A stretch of 64,000 bases of DNA from Gramella sp. MT6 (GTDB taxonomy: Bacteria; Bacteroidota; Bacteroidia; Flavobacteriales; Flavobacteriaceae). The stretch lies in NCBI RefSeq assembly GCF_019357415.1, contig NZ_CP048410.1, positions 2,878,501 through 2,942,500 of the forward strand. The letters are read 5' to 3'. A program made the position numbers and the translations under genes. The notes under the pieces are model-generated. The model was not told the origin of the DNA. It searched no databases and was given only the letters and a program-made list of their open reading frames with translations. This document shows positions 8,797 through 18,808 of this stretch, piece by piece (the stretch's first letter is position 1; each line of letters begins with the position of its first letter).

Positions 8797-9897
8797 ATGA
8801 ATGCCCCAAGTTTTTCTACAAATAGAAATACCGATTTTTCCAAAACGCTGAAAAGTCGCGTTAATAACTATTTCAAATCAAATAATTTAAGCAAGAATGC
8901 AAATACCAGCATGGTATCAAAAACCGTATTCATGCTCTTTCTTTTCTTTGGACCTCTTATCGCTATTAACACTGGCTTGATCGCTAATCCCTGGCTTTTA
9001 TTTCTGCTTTATATTATAAGTGGTTTTGGAATGTCTGGCGTAGGGATGGGAATTATGCACGATGCCATTCATGGGTCTTATTCAAAGGATAAAAAGCTGA
9101 ATAATGCTCTGGGTCTTACCTTCAATTTAATTGGCGCTAATGCCTCTGTATGGAAAATACAGCATAACGTCTTACATCATACGTATCCGAATGTTAATGG
9201 TGCCGATGATGATATAAATCCTCCTTTTTTCCTTCGATTTTCACCAAATACTAAATGGCATTGGACGCATAGGTTTCAATTTGTTTATGTTTGGTTCTTT
9301 TATAGTATATCTACTATTCTCTGGGTTACAGTGAAGGATTTTGTAAGGATAACACGCTATAAGAATATGGGGTTTATTGATAATAAAAGCGAATTCAAGA
9401 AAGAATTAGTTTCAATAGCCGGCTGGAAGCTTCTGTATTATACTTACGCTTTGATCTTACCTCTAATTATGGTGCCATTATCCTGGTGGATCATATTACT
9501 GGCATTTATAAGTATGCATCTAGTTACGGGTTTCCTGGTTAGTACCGTTTTTCAGATCGCGCATATTATACCTGATGCAGATTTTCCTCTACCAGATGAT
9601 AAAAATAAAATTCAGGGAGATTGGTACAGGCACCAGTTAATTACAACCAGCAATTTCTCTCCCGGAAGCAAGATCTTTTCGTGGTTAATAGGTGGATTAA
9701 ATTACCAGGTGGAACATCATTTATTTCCCAACATATGCCATGTTCATTATAGAAAGATATCCAAGATCGTAGAAAACACTGCAAAGGAGCACGGTATTCC
9801 ATATCATGTAAAAAAGACTTTTGTAGGAGCAATATGGGATCACATTAAGATGCTCAGGATGTTGGGTAAAAAGAATGTGGTCTGGAACGCTGGATAG
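8797..9897 (+). CDS. Membrane fatty acid desaturase (front-end type)
   Basis: 366 aa integral membrane di-iron desaturase. All three histidine boxes are present: HDAIH (about residue 88), HNVLHH (about 126) and QVEHH (about 305). The Gln at the start of the third box is typical of front-end (delta-5/6, linoleoyl-CoA type) desaturases. There is no cytochrome b5 domain. Four or more membrane helices are visible. It should introduce a double bond in acyl chains of membrane lipids. It is a single gene facing the convergent DeoR gene. Confidence 0.88.
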   Translation: MNAPSFSTNRNTDFSKTLKSRVNNYFKSNNLSKNANTSMVSKTVFMLFLFFGPLIAINTGLIANPWLLFLLYIISGFGMSGVGMGIMHDAIHGSYSKDKKLNNALGLTFNLIGANASVWKIQHNVLHHTYPNVNGADDDINPPFFLRFSPNTKWHWTHRFQFVYVWFFYSISTILWVTVKDFVRITRYKNMGFIDNKSEFKKELVSIAGWKLLYYTYALILPLIMVPLSWWIILLAFISMHLVTGFLVSTVFQIAHIIPDADFPLPDDKNKIQGDWYRHQLITTSNFSPGSKIFSWLIGGLNYQVEHHLFPNICHVHYRKISKIVENTAKEHGIPYHVKKTFVGAIWDHIKMLRMLGKKNVVWNAG

Positions 9898-9932
9898 AAA
9901 GGTAATACAGAGATTTTATAGATACTTTGTAC

Positions 9933-10691
9933 TTATTGTTTCACCAGGGTGACTTCAATACCCATTTCAGTTAATTTATTATGGATAGTTTTATCCAAAC
10001 GGTCATCGGTAATTATATGATTAATGTCGTCCAGTCTACAAATTCTACCAAAACTTCTCTTTCCAAATTTGGAAGAATCGGCCAGGATAATGGTTTTTTG
10101 TGTTGCATCTATCATTTTTCTATTGAGCACAGCTTCTTCTAAACTGGTTGTGGTACAACCATACTCCAGATCTATGCCGTCTACTCCCAGAAAAAGTTGA
10201 TTACAGGAAATACTATTCAAGATCTGAAGCGCATTATGACCAATTACCGAACTTGAACTATGTCTAACTTTTCCTCCCAATTGGATCACTTCAATATCAG
10301 GATGTTTCAATAATTCTAAAGCTACAAAAAGAGAGGAGGTGATTACATTCAATTTACCTTTAGGTTCGATTGCCCTGGCCAGTTGTTGCACGGTAGTACC
10401 CGAAGCAATCATTATAGAATCATTTACTTGAATTAATTTTGCAGCAGCTTCGGCTATTTTTGACTTTTCCTGGATCGAAATCTTTTCTTTTTCTTGGATA
10501 GGCCGCTCATTTATATAAGGATTCTCCAAAGAAGCCCCACCATGTGTTCTATATAACAATCCCTTTTCTTCAAGAAGTTTCAGGTCCTTTCTTATAGTTA
10601 CGGCGCTTACGTCCAGAACTTCACAAAGTTCCAGCACTTTTACATGTTTTTTCTCTTTTAATATGTCCAGGATGGATTGGTGTCTTTCCAT
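9933..10691 (-). CDS. DeoR family regulator, probable GlpR
   Basis: 252 aa. The N-terminal winged helix-turn-helix (residues 5-57) has the DeoR pattern VLDVSAVTIRKDLKLLEEKGLLYRTHGGA. The C-terminal DeoRC sugar-phosphate sensor domain includes IMIASGTTVQQLARAI and LFLGVDGIDLEYGCTTTSLEEA. It is divergent from the glycerol genes glpD-glpK-glpF with a shared 110-200 bp promoter region, so a glycerol-3-phosphate-sensing repressor is likely. The role rests on context; the family is clear. Confidence 0.85.
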   Translation of the reverse strand: MERHQSILDILKEKKHVKVLELCEVLDVSAVTIRKDLKLLEEKGLLYRTHGGASLENPYINERPIQEKEKISIQEKSKIAEAAAKLIQVNDSIMIASGTTVQQLARAIEPKGKLNVITSSLFVALELLKHPDIEVIQLGGKVRHSSSSVIGHNALQILNSISCNQLFLGVDGIDLEYGCTTTSLEEAVLNRKMIDATQKTIILADSSKFGKRSFGRICRLDDINHIITDDRLDKTIHNKLTEMGIEVTLVKQ

Positions 10692-10706
10692 GTATTGTCT
10701 CTTTTA

Positions 10707-10714
10707 CAAAAGTA
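10707..10714 (-). promoter_or_regulatory. -7 box of the DeoR-type gene
   Basis: Read on the minus strand this is TACTTTTG, matching TAnnTTTG, 16 bp before the start codon. Confidence 0.5.
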
Positions 10715-10800
10715 TAAAGCCTGTTTTTAGAGTTAATAATTGCACTTAATTAAACAGTCGTTAAAAACTTCGATATGTTTCAATTAGACTTAAATATAAT

Positions 10801-10808
10801 TATATTTG
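10801..10808 (+). promoter_or_regulatory. -7 box of the glp operon
   Basis: TATATTTG matches TAnnTTTG. A TTG that could open the glpD frame (10806) lies inside this box, so the ATG at 10836 is the better start. Confidence 0.6.
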
Positions 10809-10835
10809 AAAGTAAACGAAAGTAAAGAAAATTTA

Positions 10836-12413
10836 ATGAAAGAGAATATCTATTCAAGGAATTCTATAATCGATGGTATAGAAAATACTTCAAAATGGCA
10901 GGTTATAGTTATTGGAGGAGGAGCTACCGGTTTAGGAATAGCCTTGGATAGTGTTACGCGAGGATATAAAACTCTATTGCTGGAACAGGTAGATTATGCA
11001 AAGGGGACTTCCAGCCGTAGCACGAAATTAGTACATGGAGGTGTTCGCTATCTTGCCCAGGGTGATATTGGCTTAGTGATGGAGGCCCTTTACGAAAGAG
11101 GATTGCTTTCTAAGAATGCTCCGCATTTAGTGGAGAATAGAACCTTTGTGATTCCAAATTACAGGTGGTTCGATAGCTTTTATTATACTTTGGGTCTTAA
11201 AACTTACGACCTACTTGCCTGGAAATTAAGTCTTGGAAAATAAACTCATATAAGTAAAGAAGAAACAATTAAGCGATTGTCTAACTTAAGGGTCGATGGG
11301 CTAAGGGGAGGAGTAATTTATAAGGATGGGCAGTTTGATGATGCCAGGCTGGCCATAAATATAGCTCAAACCTGTATAGAAAATGGAGCGACCCTTTTAA
11401 ATCACTTTAAAGTTATCGATCTTCTTGAGAATGAAAAGGGTGATATTTCAGGGGTGTCTGCAATAAATACCGAAACTGGCAAGACATATCAATTTAACGG
11501 TGAATTGGTTGTTAATGCCACCGGTGTTTTTGCTGATGATATTCTAAGAATGGAAGACTCTAATGCTAAAAAGACCATCGTTCCTAGCCAGGGAGTTCAT
11601 CTTGTACTTGATAAATCTTTTTTACCGGGAGAAGATGCGATCATGATTCCGAAAACTGAAGATGGGCGAGTACTATTTGTAATTCCGTGGCATAATAAAG
11701 TTTTGGTGGGAACTACAGATACAAATCTGGAAAGCCATAGTCTTGAACCGCAACCTTTAGAAAAGGAAGTTGATTTCATTTTAAATACCTTTAATAACTA
11801 CAATACCAAAAGGGCAACCAGGTCTGATATTAAAAGCATTTTTGCCGGTTTGCGTCCGCTTGCTGCGCCCAAGGACAAATCTGAAGAAAGTAAAGAGATA
11901 TCCAGAAGTCATAAGATTATCGTTTCGGATTCTGGATTGATCACGGTAACTGGCGGAAAATGGACCACTTATAGAAGAATGGCAGAAGATACCATAGACA
12001 AAGCAATTTCTTTAGGTAAACTTCCTGCTAAAGAGTGCAGGACCAAAGAATTGAAATTACATGGGGCTATAGAGAATTCTAAGAAAAATGGTCATTTGCA
12101 ATTCTATGGTAGTGACAGGCCAGAAATTGAAAGATTGATCTCAGATAAACCCGCATTAGGTGATCTGTTAGATAAAAGGTTACCATTTGTAAAAGCCGAA
12201 GTGATCTGGGCCGTGCGTTTTGAAATGGCGAGGACTGTTGAAGATGTTCTTGCCAGAAGGGTAAGAGCATTATTTCTTGATGCCGAAGCAGCTATTGATA
12301 TGGCACCGGAGGTCGCCCGTTTAATTGCAGATGAGTTAGAGAAAGATGAGAAATGGGAAGATGACCAGATAAATGAATTTACTGCTTTGGCCAGGCGTTA
12401 TACCTGTAGTTAA
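10836..12413 (+). pseudogene. glpD: Glycerol-3-phosphate dehydrogenase with one in-frame stop
   Basis: One continuous frame of about 525 codons is interrupted only by TAA at 11241-11243. The first part (10836-11243) has the FAD-binding motif GGGATGLG and the family sequence TKLVHGGVRYLAQGD. The second part (through 12413) resumes in the same frame with THISKEETIKRL and keeps the rest of the oxidase and its C-terminal domain. Restored length is normal for GlpD. It would oxidise glycerol-3-phosphate to dihydroxyacetone phosphate at the membrane. A nonsense mutation, a sequencing error or readthrough are the options; a restart at TTG 11277 would lack the FAD motif. Confidence 0.85.
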
Positions 12414-12471
12414 AGAGATTCCTTACATTAATAACCGGGTTCTTGTTTTTTAGGGCCTAAATTCAATATCT

Positions 12472-13965
12472 ATGGAACAGTATATTTTAGCTTTAGATCA
12501 GGGAACTACAAGTTCACGCGCAATAGTTTTTGATAAAAAAGGAAGTATAGTTTCCATAGCTCAGAAGGAATTCAGGCAACATTTTCCAAAACCAGGATGG
12601 GTAGAACATGATCCCGACGAAATTTGGTCTACTCAGGCTGGAGTTGCTGCTGAAGCAACTACGAAAAAAGGACTTAATGGTGAAAATATAGCTGCAATAG
12701 GAATTACGAATCAGAGAGAAACAGTGGTTGTCTGGGACCGAAAAACTGGTAAGGCCGTATATAATGCGATCGTGTGGCAGGATAAACGTACGGCAGATTA
12801 TTGTGAGCAGCTCAAGAAGAATGGAGATGGTGAAATGATTCAGCAAAAGACCGGCCTGGTGATCGATGCTTATTTTTCCGGCACAAAAGTACAATGGATC
12901 CTGGATAATGTTGAAGGAGTTAGGGAAAGGGCTGAAGCAGGAGAACTTGCTATGGGAACGATCGATAGCTGGATCATTTGGAATTTCACTAAAGGGGAAC
13001 TTCATATTACTGATGTTACCAATGCTTCCCGTACTTTATTATTCAATATAAATACCATGAATTGGGATGACGAACTTCTAAAGTTCTTCAATATTCCTAA
13101 AAGTATGTTGCCAGAAGTAAAGGATTCAAGCGAAATCTATGGGATAACCAAAACAACTGTTTTTGCATCTAAGATCCCAATTGCCGGTATCGCCGGAGAT
13201 CAAATGGCAGCATTGTTTGGCCAGATGTGTACCAAAAAAGGAATGGTTAAAAGTACTTATGGTACCGGTTGTTTTATGTTGATGAATATCGGAAAGAAAC
13301 CTATTTTTTCTAAAAATAATCTATTAACTACTGTAGCCTGGAGAATTAACGGGAAAACGCATTATGCTCTTGAAGGAAGTATTTTTATTGGCGGAGCTGT
13401 TGTTCAATGGTTGCGTGATGGACTCGGAATTATAAGAAGGTCTTCAGATGTAGAATGGTTGGCTGCTTCTGTAGATAGTACAGATGGAGTATATTTTATT
13501 CCATCATTTGTTGGCCTGGGAGCGCCATATTGGAACCAGAAGGCCCAAGGAACGATCTTTGGGATTAGCCGTGGAACTACAGATGCACATATAGCCAGGG
13601 CCTCTGTAGAAGCTATCGCTTATCAAACCATGGATATACTTAAAGCGATGCAGGCAGATTCAGAGATTCAGATCAAAGAGGTTAGGGTAGATGGTGGTGC
13701 AGCAGTAAATGATACATTGATGCAATTTCAGGCAGATGTGCTGGATTCTATCACCATAAGGCCTAAGATCACTGAAACTACAGCTCTTGGAGCTGCTTAC
13801 CTGGCAGGACTCGCCGTTGGTTACTGGGAAAGTGAGGAACAGATTCGGGAAATGTGGCAGGAAGAGATCCGTTTCAATCCGGTGGAGGACAGGGAGAATA
13901 TTAAGGTGAAAATAAATGGTTGGTACAATGCTGTAAAAGCACTGGAGCACTGGACAACCCTCTAG
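12472..13965 (+). CDS. glpK: Glycerol kinase
   Basis: 497 aa, close to the usual length of about 500. The FGGY-family start [16 protein letters not shown], the substrate loop around [14 protein letters not shown], the mid-protein [13 protein letters not shown] and the C-terminal ATP-binding [15 protein letters not shown] are all present. It phosphorylates glycerol to glycerol-3-phosphate. It sits between glpD and the glycerol facilitator, 58 bp and 17 bp away, in an operon divergent from the DeoR-type regulator. The frame is intact, in contrast to glpD. Confidence 0.97.
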   Translation: MEQYILALDQGTTSSRAIVFDKKGSIVSIAQKEFRQHFPKPGWVEHDPDEIWSTQAGVAAEATTKKGLNGENIAAIGITNQRETVVVWDRKTGKAVYNAIVWQDKRTADYCEQLKKNGDGEMIQQKTGLVIDAYFSGTKVQWILDNVEGVRERAEAGELAMGTIDSWIIWNFTKGELHITDVTNASRTLLFNINTMNWDDELLKFFNIPKSMLPEVKDSSEIYGITKTTVFASKIPIAGIAGDQMAALFGQMCTKKGMVKSTYGTGCFMLMNIGKKPIFSKNNLLTTVAWRINGKTHYALEGSIFIGGAVVQWLRDGLGIIRRSSDVEWLAASVDSTDGVYFIPSFVGLGAPYWNQKAQGTIFGISRGTTDAHIARASVEAIAYQTMDILKAMQADSEIQIKEVRVDGGAAVNDTLMQFQADVLDSITIRPKITETTALGAAYLAGLAVGYWESEEQIREMWQEEIRFNPVEDRENIKVKINGWYNAVKALEHWTTL

Positions 13966-13982
13966 ACAAAAACAGGTAAATT

Positions 13983-14711
13983 ATGACTCCATTCGTCGCT
14001 GAAATTTTAGGCACAGGTATACTCATTCTTCTTGGTGGGGGTAATGTGGCTAATGACATTCTGAAGAAAACAAAAGGGAATGGAGGTGGATGGTTAAGTA
14101 TTACTACTGCTTGGGGACTTGCTGTATTTGCGGGTGTGGTCATAGCAGGACCGTATAGCGGAGCGCATATTAATCCCGCGGTATCAATTGGACTTGCCGT
14201 AGCTGGCTTATTCCCGTGGTCTGAAGTACCTATTTATATTGCAGCACAAATGATTGGAGCAATGTTAGGATCTTCCCTTGTTTACGTCATGTATAAAGAT
14301 CATTTTGATGTGACGGAAAATGGAAATCTTAAAAGGGCTGTTTTTTGTACTGAACCTGCTATTCCCAATAACTTCCGGAATATTCTTAGTGAGATATTAG
14401 GAACCTTTGTCCTGCTTTTCTGTGTGTTTTATTTTTCAGAAGCACAGATCAATGACGGTTCGGGCACCACGGTTGGGCTTGGTTCACTTGGGGCAATTCC
14501 TGTGGCTTTCGTAGTCTGGGGAATTGGTCTTTCCCTTGGTGGCACTACAGGATATGCCATTAATCCCGCTAGGGATCTTGGTCCAAGGATCATGCATGCT
14601 ATTCTACCAATAAAAGGTAAAATAGACAGTGGCTGGAACTATTCCTGGATACCAATTGTGGGCCCTTTAATAGGTTCTATTATCGCTGCTGGATTGTTTC
14701 TAGTATTATGA
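13983..14711 (+). CDS. glpF: Glycerol uptake facilitator (aquaglyceroporin)
   Basis: 242 aa MIP-family channel with six membrane helices and both NPA half-helices: HINPAVSIG (about residue 62) and INPARDLGPR (about 195). The Asp after the second NPAR marks glycerol-conducting rather than water-only channels. It is the last gene of glpD-glpK-glpF and converges on the Amt gene with a gap of about 20 bp. Confidence 0.95.
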   Translation: MTPFVAEILGTGILILLGGGNVANDILKKTKGNGGGWLSITTAWGLAVFAGVVIAGPYSGAHINPAVSIGLAVAGLFPWSEVPIYIAAQMIGAMLGSSLVYVMYKDHFDVTENGNLKRAVFCTEPAIPNNFRNILSEILGTFVLLFCVFYFSEAQINDGSGTTVGLGSLGAIPVAFVVWGIGLSLGGTTGYAINPARDLGPRIMHAILPIKGKIDSGWNYSWIPIVGPLIGSIIAAGLFLVL

Positions 14712-14732
14712 TTTAATAGAATGATTTAAACC

Positions 14733-15944
14733 TCAAGAAAAACTTCGCTCTTTATGATAAGCCTTATCAATTCCATTGAGTTCGGTTGCCTCATCTACTC
14801 TGGTACCTCTTGTAAGGAATCCGGTTATTTTATATAGAATAAAAGTTCCTGTAAGTGAATAAATTATGGTCACTAAAATTACTGTTATTTGAGGAATCAT
14901 TTGATAGGGATTGCCGTAGAATAAACCTGCTGCTCCATTTATAGAAGGATCAGCAAAAAGGCCGGTAGCCAGGGCGCCCCAAATACCCACCAGGCCATGA
15001 ATTCCAAAAACATCCAGCGTATCATCGTAGTTCAAAGCCTTTTTCAAGTGTACCACTCCATAGTAACCCACCAATCCAGAGACAAGTCCAATTATCAAAG
15101 CTCCATCTATGCCCACATAACCTGCCGCAGGAGTAATTCCCACCAAGCCGGAGATCGCACCAGAGGCCAATCCTAAAATTGAAGGTTTTTTCTTTAAATA
15201 CCATTCTAAAGCCATCCACGCGAGTCCTCCAGCGCACGCAGCAACATTGGTAACTAGCAAGGCATTCGCAGCAATGCCGTCTGCCGCAAGCTGACTGCCA
15301 GCATTAAAACCGAACCAGCCAAACCATAAAAGCGCAGAGCCTAAAATGGTCAATTTTGAAGAAGAAGGGGAAGCCTCGAATAAATTTTTCTCTTTCCTTT
15401 TTCCCAGTAAAATTGATAATAGTAAACCTGCAACTCCGGCATTTATATGAATCACAGTGCCGCCTGCAAAATCAAGATCTCCCAATCCATTTAACAATCC
15501 TTCTCCCCAAATCATCCTAACCAGAGGCGCATAAACGAATAACACCCAAAGAATAGAAAATATGATCCAGCTTTTAAATTTCAAACGTCCAACTACCGAC
15601 CCGCAAACTAGGGCAACAGCAATAGCGGCAAAAACACCCTGAAAGGCGACGAACAACATTTCTGGAATAGACCCAACTAACTGATCTATAGGAATATTTT
15701 TCAAAAACAGATTTTTTATCGATCCAAAAATGGGATGCCCTTCTGGTCCAAAAGCAATGCTGTAACCAGCAACTACCCATACAATAGTGGCCAGGCAAAA
15801 CGCGACATAGCTCATCCCAACCGTATTCATTACATTTTTTTTATTGGACAATCCTCCATAAAAAAGTGCCAGGCCTGCCGGCGTCATTAGCATTACCAGT
15901 GCTGTTGCAATTAGCACCCAAGCGGTATCTCCTGAATTCATCAT
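14733..15944 (-). CDS. amt: Ammonium transporter Amt
   Basis: 403 aa, about eleven membrane helices. The twin pore histidines are in VIHINAGVAG and DVFGIHGLVG, and the family motif NAGSQLAADG is present. No cleavable signal peptide is obvious. It follows the glutaminase gene by 7 bp on the same strand, so the two are very likely co-transcribed. No PII (GlnK) gene is in the window, which is unusual because amt is commonly paired with glnK. The start Met was chosen because the frame opens there with no upstream alternative. Confidence 0.93.
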   Translation of the reverse strand: MMNSGDTAWVLIATALVMLMTPAGLALFYGGLSNKKNVMNTVGMSYVAFCLATIVWVVAGYSIAFGPEGHPIFGSIKNLFLKNIPIDQLVGSIPEMLFVAFQGVFAAIAVALVCGSVVGRLKFKSWIIFSILWVLFVYAPLVRMIWGEGLLNGLGDLDFAGGTVIHINAGVAGLLLSILLGKRKEKNLFEASPSSSKLTILGSALLWFGWFGFNAGSQLAADGIAANALLVTNVAACAGGLAWMALEWYLKKKPSILGLASGAISGLVGITPAAGYVGIDGALIIGLVSGLVGYYGVVHLKKALNYDDTLDVFGIHGLVGIWGALATGLFADPSINGAAGLFYGNPYQMIPQITVILVTIIYSLTGTFILYKITGFLTRGTRVDEATELNGIDKAYHKERSFS

Positions 15945-15951
15945 TTCTTTC

Positions 15952-17544
15952 TTATTTTTTAGTAACTAAAACTTTAGACGTGTTGTGATCTTTATTTTGA
16001 GATTTGATCGCTTCCTCAAGCAGGCTTACGATGTCTTTATTTTTAAATTTCTTAGCATCGTCTAAAGGAGTATTCCCCCAGCGATCTTTTGGCGATAACT
16101 GGACTTCTTTCTGAATAAAATGCCTGACCACCTCAATTTGATCTTCACAGGCTGCCAGGTGAAGCGGCGTGCGCCCATCATAATCGGAGATATTTGGATT
16201 CACTCCTTCAGCCTCTAATCTTAATATTTCATCCAGGTCTCCATGACTGGAAGATCTTATTAACTCCATAACTTTTGAAGCCATCAATTCATTTTCCTTT
16301 TTTCGAGGATTCACCTTCGATGAATTTCCCGTAAGCGAATCGTATTGATGAAAACTGAAACGTTCCACAAGGCGTTCGCAGAATTCCACACCTCGAACAC
16401 TATTACCTACTTCATCTAATCTTGGCGACCAGATGCTTATTCCCATAAGATTTGGAATTACCAGCATAAGTGCTCCAGAAACTCCACTTTTGGCAGGTAA
16501 TCCTATTTTAAAAGCAAATTCACCGGAAAAATCGTACATCCCGCAGCTTAACATTAGGGAAAGGCAATTCTGAACTGTAGAAGACTTGAAAATTGCTTTT
16601 CCGGTTAATGGATTTGTGCCTGCGTTTGCGAGAGTAGCTGCGGCAACCGAAAGATCATATGAACTGGATTCAATTGAACAACATTGAAAATAAAATTCCA
16701 GCGTTTCCGTAAGATTTGTGTTTTCTGGAAAGGCATTTTTTTCCCGCATGAAGTACGCTAAGGCGAAATTTCTATCTGCGGTTTGACGTTCAGATAAATA
16801 AACCGAGTTATTGAAACTCATCTTTTTTCCGCCGCAGAGCGCCTCCCAGGTTTTGTTTACTTTATCAAAACGATCGGCACTATTGTTTTTATTATCAATA
16901 AGCGAACAGCTCATCATTGCCCCTGCGTTTATCATAGGATTATGGGGCAGACCTTTAAGATTCAGGGCCAATTCATTAAAAGATTGCCCGCTGGGCTCAC
17001 GGCCTACATGCGTATGTACTTTTTCCTCTCCCAACTCCTCCAGAGCCATACAGTAATTTATAGGCTTACAAGAGGATTGCAGGCAGAAATTGGTGTTTGA
17101 ATCTCCAATGGAATATCGTTGACCGTCTACCGTACAAATTGAAATAGCAAACTGCTCAGGATCTACCCTCGCTAATTGAGGGATATAATCGGCTACTTTC
17201 CCTCCTTTATTTCTTTGAGTATCCAGAAAAATATCCTGAATTTGTTGACAGAAAGCTTCAAAATCTGGGATAACCAGGTTTTTCGAAAGTGATTTCTTAA
17301 TCAATGCATTCTGCTGAAGAATTTCGTTGAATTCGGTTTTGGCTATTTGATTTCCTTTATTGATCTGCTGTCTAAAATGTGGCAGGTCTAAAAGTTCCCT
17401 CAATCTCGGATCATCCTGGAGAATACCAGCTCCAGATAACTGACTCAAAAATTTATGTGGATCTATGCTGTTTTTGCCTTCAGGATCCAGCATTCTAAAA
17501 AGTGAATCAGCAGCATTACTATCAATTTGTGTAGTGGTAATCAT
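15952..17544 (-). CDS. glsA: Glutaminase with EF-hand-like and ankyrin domains
   Basis: 530 aa, much longer than the usual bacterial GlsA of about 310. Residues 10-95 resemble the EF-hand-like domain of animal glutaminases (LFRMLDPEGKNSIDPHKFL). About 125-410 is the serine-dependent glutaminase domain with the S-x-x-K active site in QSSCKPINY and the Asn motif MINAGAMM. About 430-520 holds ankyrin repeats (DYDGRTPLHLAACEDQ, DRWGNTPLDDAKKF). It converts glutamine to glutamate and ammonia. The following amt gene fits ammonium handling. Confidence 0.93.
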   Translation of the reverse strand: MITTTQIDSNAADSLFRMLDPEGKNSIDPHKFLSQLSGAGILQDDPRLRELLDLPHFRQQINKGNQIAKTEFNEILQQNALIKKSLSKNLVIPDFEAFCQQIQDIFLDTQRNKGGKVADYIPQLARVDPEQFAISICTVDGQRYSIGDSNTNFCLQSSCKPINYCMALEELGEEKVHTHVGREPSGQSFNELALNLKGLPHNPMINAGAMMSCSLIDNKNNSADRFDKVNKTWEALCGGKKMSFNNSVYLSERQTADRNFALAYFMREKNAFPENTNLTETLEFYFQCCSIESSSYDLSVAAATLANAGTNPLTGKAIFKSSTVQNCLSLMLSCGMYDFSGEFAFKIGLPAKSGVSGALMLVIPNLMGISIWSPRLDEVGNSVRGVEFCERLVERFSFHQYDSLTGNSSKVNPRKKENELMASKVMELIRSSSHGDLDEILRLEAEGVNPNISDYDGRTPLHLAACEDQIEVVRHFIQKEVQLSPKDRWGNTPLDDAKKFKNKDIVSLLEEAIKSQNKDHNTSKVLVTKK

Positions 17545-17564
17545 ATCTAATATTTTTAAGAAAA

Positions 17565-17635
17565 AAAAGGCTGCCCGGGCTATAAAATCATAATCCTACT
17601 AATGAAAAATTTAAATCTACAGGCAACCTTTTCTC
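17565..17635 (-). terminator. Hairpin terminator after glutamine synthetase
   Basis: On the minus strand AAGGTTGCC and GGCAGCCTT (one G-U pair) enclose a long loop and a T run follows. It lies between the glutamine synthetase stop and the glutaminase start. Confidence 0.55.
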
Positions 17636-17657
17636 ATTAACCCTTGATCACTGAATT

Positions 17658-18668
17658 TTAATAAGCCAATTCTTTTTCAGTTACCGTTTCAACGATTTTA
17701 GATGTGATTAGGTAAGGGCATGCATTAGAAGCTGGACGCCTGTCTTCCAAATAACCTTTCCAGTCATTTTCTACTGTTGTAATAGGAATTCTAATTGAAG
17801 CTCCACGATCACTTACTCCAAATGAAAATTGATCTATAGATTGAGTTTCATGTAGCCCTGTTAACCTTTCATGGTTCATAGAACCGTAGTTTGCAATATG
17901 ATCCTCATGTGTGATATCTAAATTCTTAAGGATATTCTTGAAATATTCTTCCCCGCCGACAGATCTCATTTGTTCATTAGAGAAGTTGGCGTGCATTCCA
18001 GAACCATTCCAATCGCCTTTTACCGGTTTAGGGTGTAATTCGATTTCCAGACCATGCTTTTCAGCAACTCTAAAAAGTAAATATCTCGCCAACCATAGAT
18101 CATCTGAAGCTGCTTTTGCACTTTTTCCTAATAGTTGAAATTCCCATTGACCCACCATTACTTCGGCATTTATCCCGGTAATATTTAGACCACAAGCCAG
18201 GCAAAGGTCAAGGTGTTCTTCTACAAAATCACGGGCAACCACGTTCTTGGTGCCAATACCACAATAATATTTGCCCTGAGGTGCCGGATATCCTTCAGTT
18301 GGGAAACCTAAGGGAAGCCCGTTTTTAGTAATAACGTATTCCTGTTCAAAACCGAACCAGAAGTCTAAAGCATCTTCATATTTGGCCCTGTTATTTGTCT
18401 TATGAGGTGTAAGGTCTGCATTGAAAACTTCACACATTACAAGATACCCGTTATCTCGGCCTGCATCTTTCCAGACTTTTACCGGTTTCAAAATACAATC
18501 TGAAGAACTACCTGCAGCCTGCTGGGTTGAACTCCCATCATAAGACCATAGAGGCAGGTTTTTTAGGGAAGGTTCTTCCTCTCCTGAAATAATCTTTGTC
18601 TTACTTCTTAAGTTGGCTTCCGGTTTATAACCATCGAGCCAGATGTACTCACATTTAAACGTTTTCAT
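17658..18668 (-). CDS. glnA: Glutamine synthetase, type II (eukaryote-like)
   Basis: 336 aa, the length of GSII enzymes rather than the 450-700 aa of GSI or GSIII. Visible motifs are the N-terminal beta-grasp region with WSYDGSSTQQA, the catalytic FGFEQEYV and GINAEVMVGQWEFQ, the substrate loop NGSGMHANFS and the ATP/glutamate site DRGASIRIP. It makes glutamine from glutamate and ammonia in the cytoplasm. It is followed by the glutaminase and amt genes on the same strand but separated by a probable terminator. GSII is common in Flavobacteriaceae. Confidence 0.95.
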   Translation of the reverse strand: MKTFKCEYIWLDGYKPEANLRSKTKIISGEEEPSLKNLPLWSYDGSSTQQAAGSSSDCILKPVKVWKDAGRDNGYLVMCEVFNADLTPHKTNNRAKYEDALDFWFGFEQEYVITKNGLPLGFPTEGYPAPQGKYYCGIGTKNVVARDFVEEHLDLCLACGLNITGINAEVMVGQWEFQLLGKSAKAASDDLWLARYLLFRVAEKHGLEIELHPKPVKGDWNGSGMHANFSNEQMRSVGGEEYFKNILKNLDITHEDHIANYGSMNHERLTGLHETQSIDQFSFGVSDRGASIRIPITTVENDWKGYLEDRRPASNACPYLITSKIVETVTEKELAY

Positions 18669-18808
18669 AATTATTGATTTTTAAAATTGAACATAGTTGT
18701 GCGATGTTTTCTTCTTGTATTCCATGTGGTTCTTATGGATGATTTAGTTTTTACTCTTAAGTGATCATTTGTTCTCATAATTTTTTTTTTAATGATGATC
18801 GATGAATT

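Noticed and set aside
8637..8843. Minus-strand frame of 68 aa, or 36 aa from the inner ATG at 8747
   Set aside because: It overlaps the desaturase start, has no recognised motif and no promoter box. The shorter version could be real but has no support beyond being open.
12514..13005. 163-aa minus-strand frame inside glpK
   Set aside because: Shadow of glpK, which is intact and certain on the plus strand.
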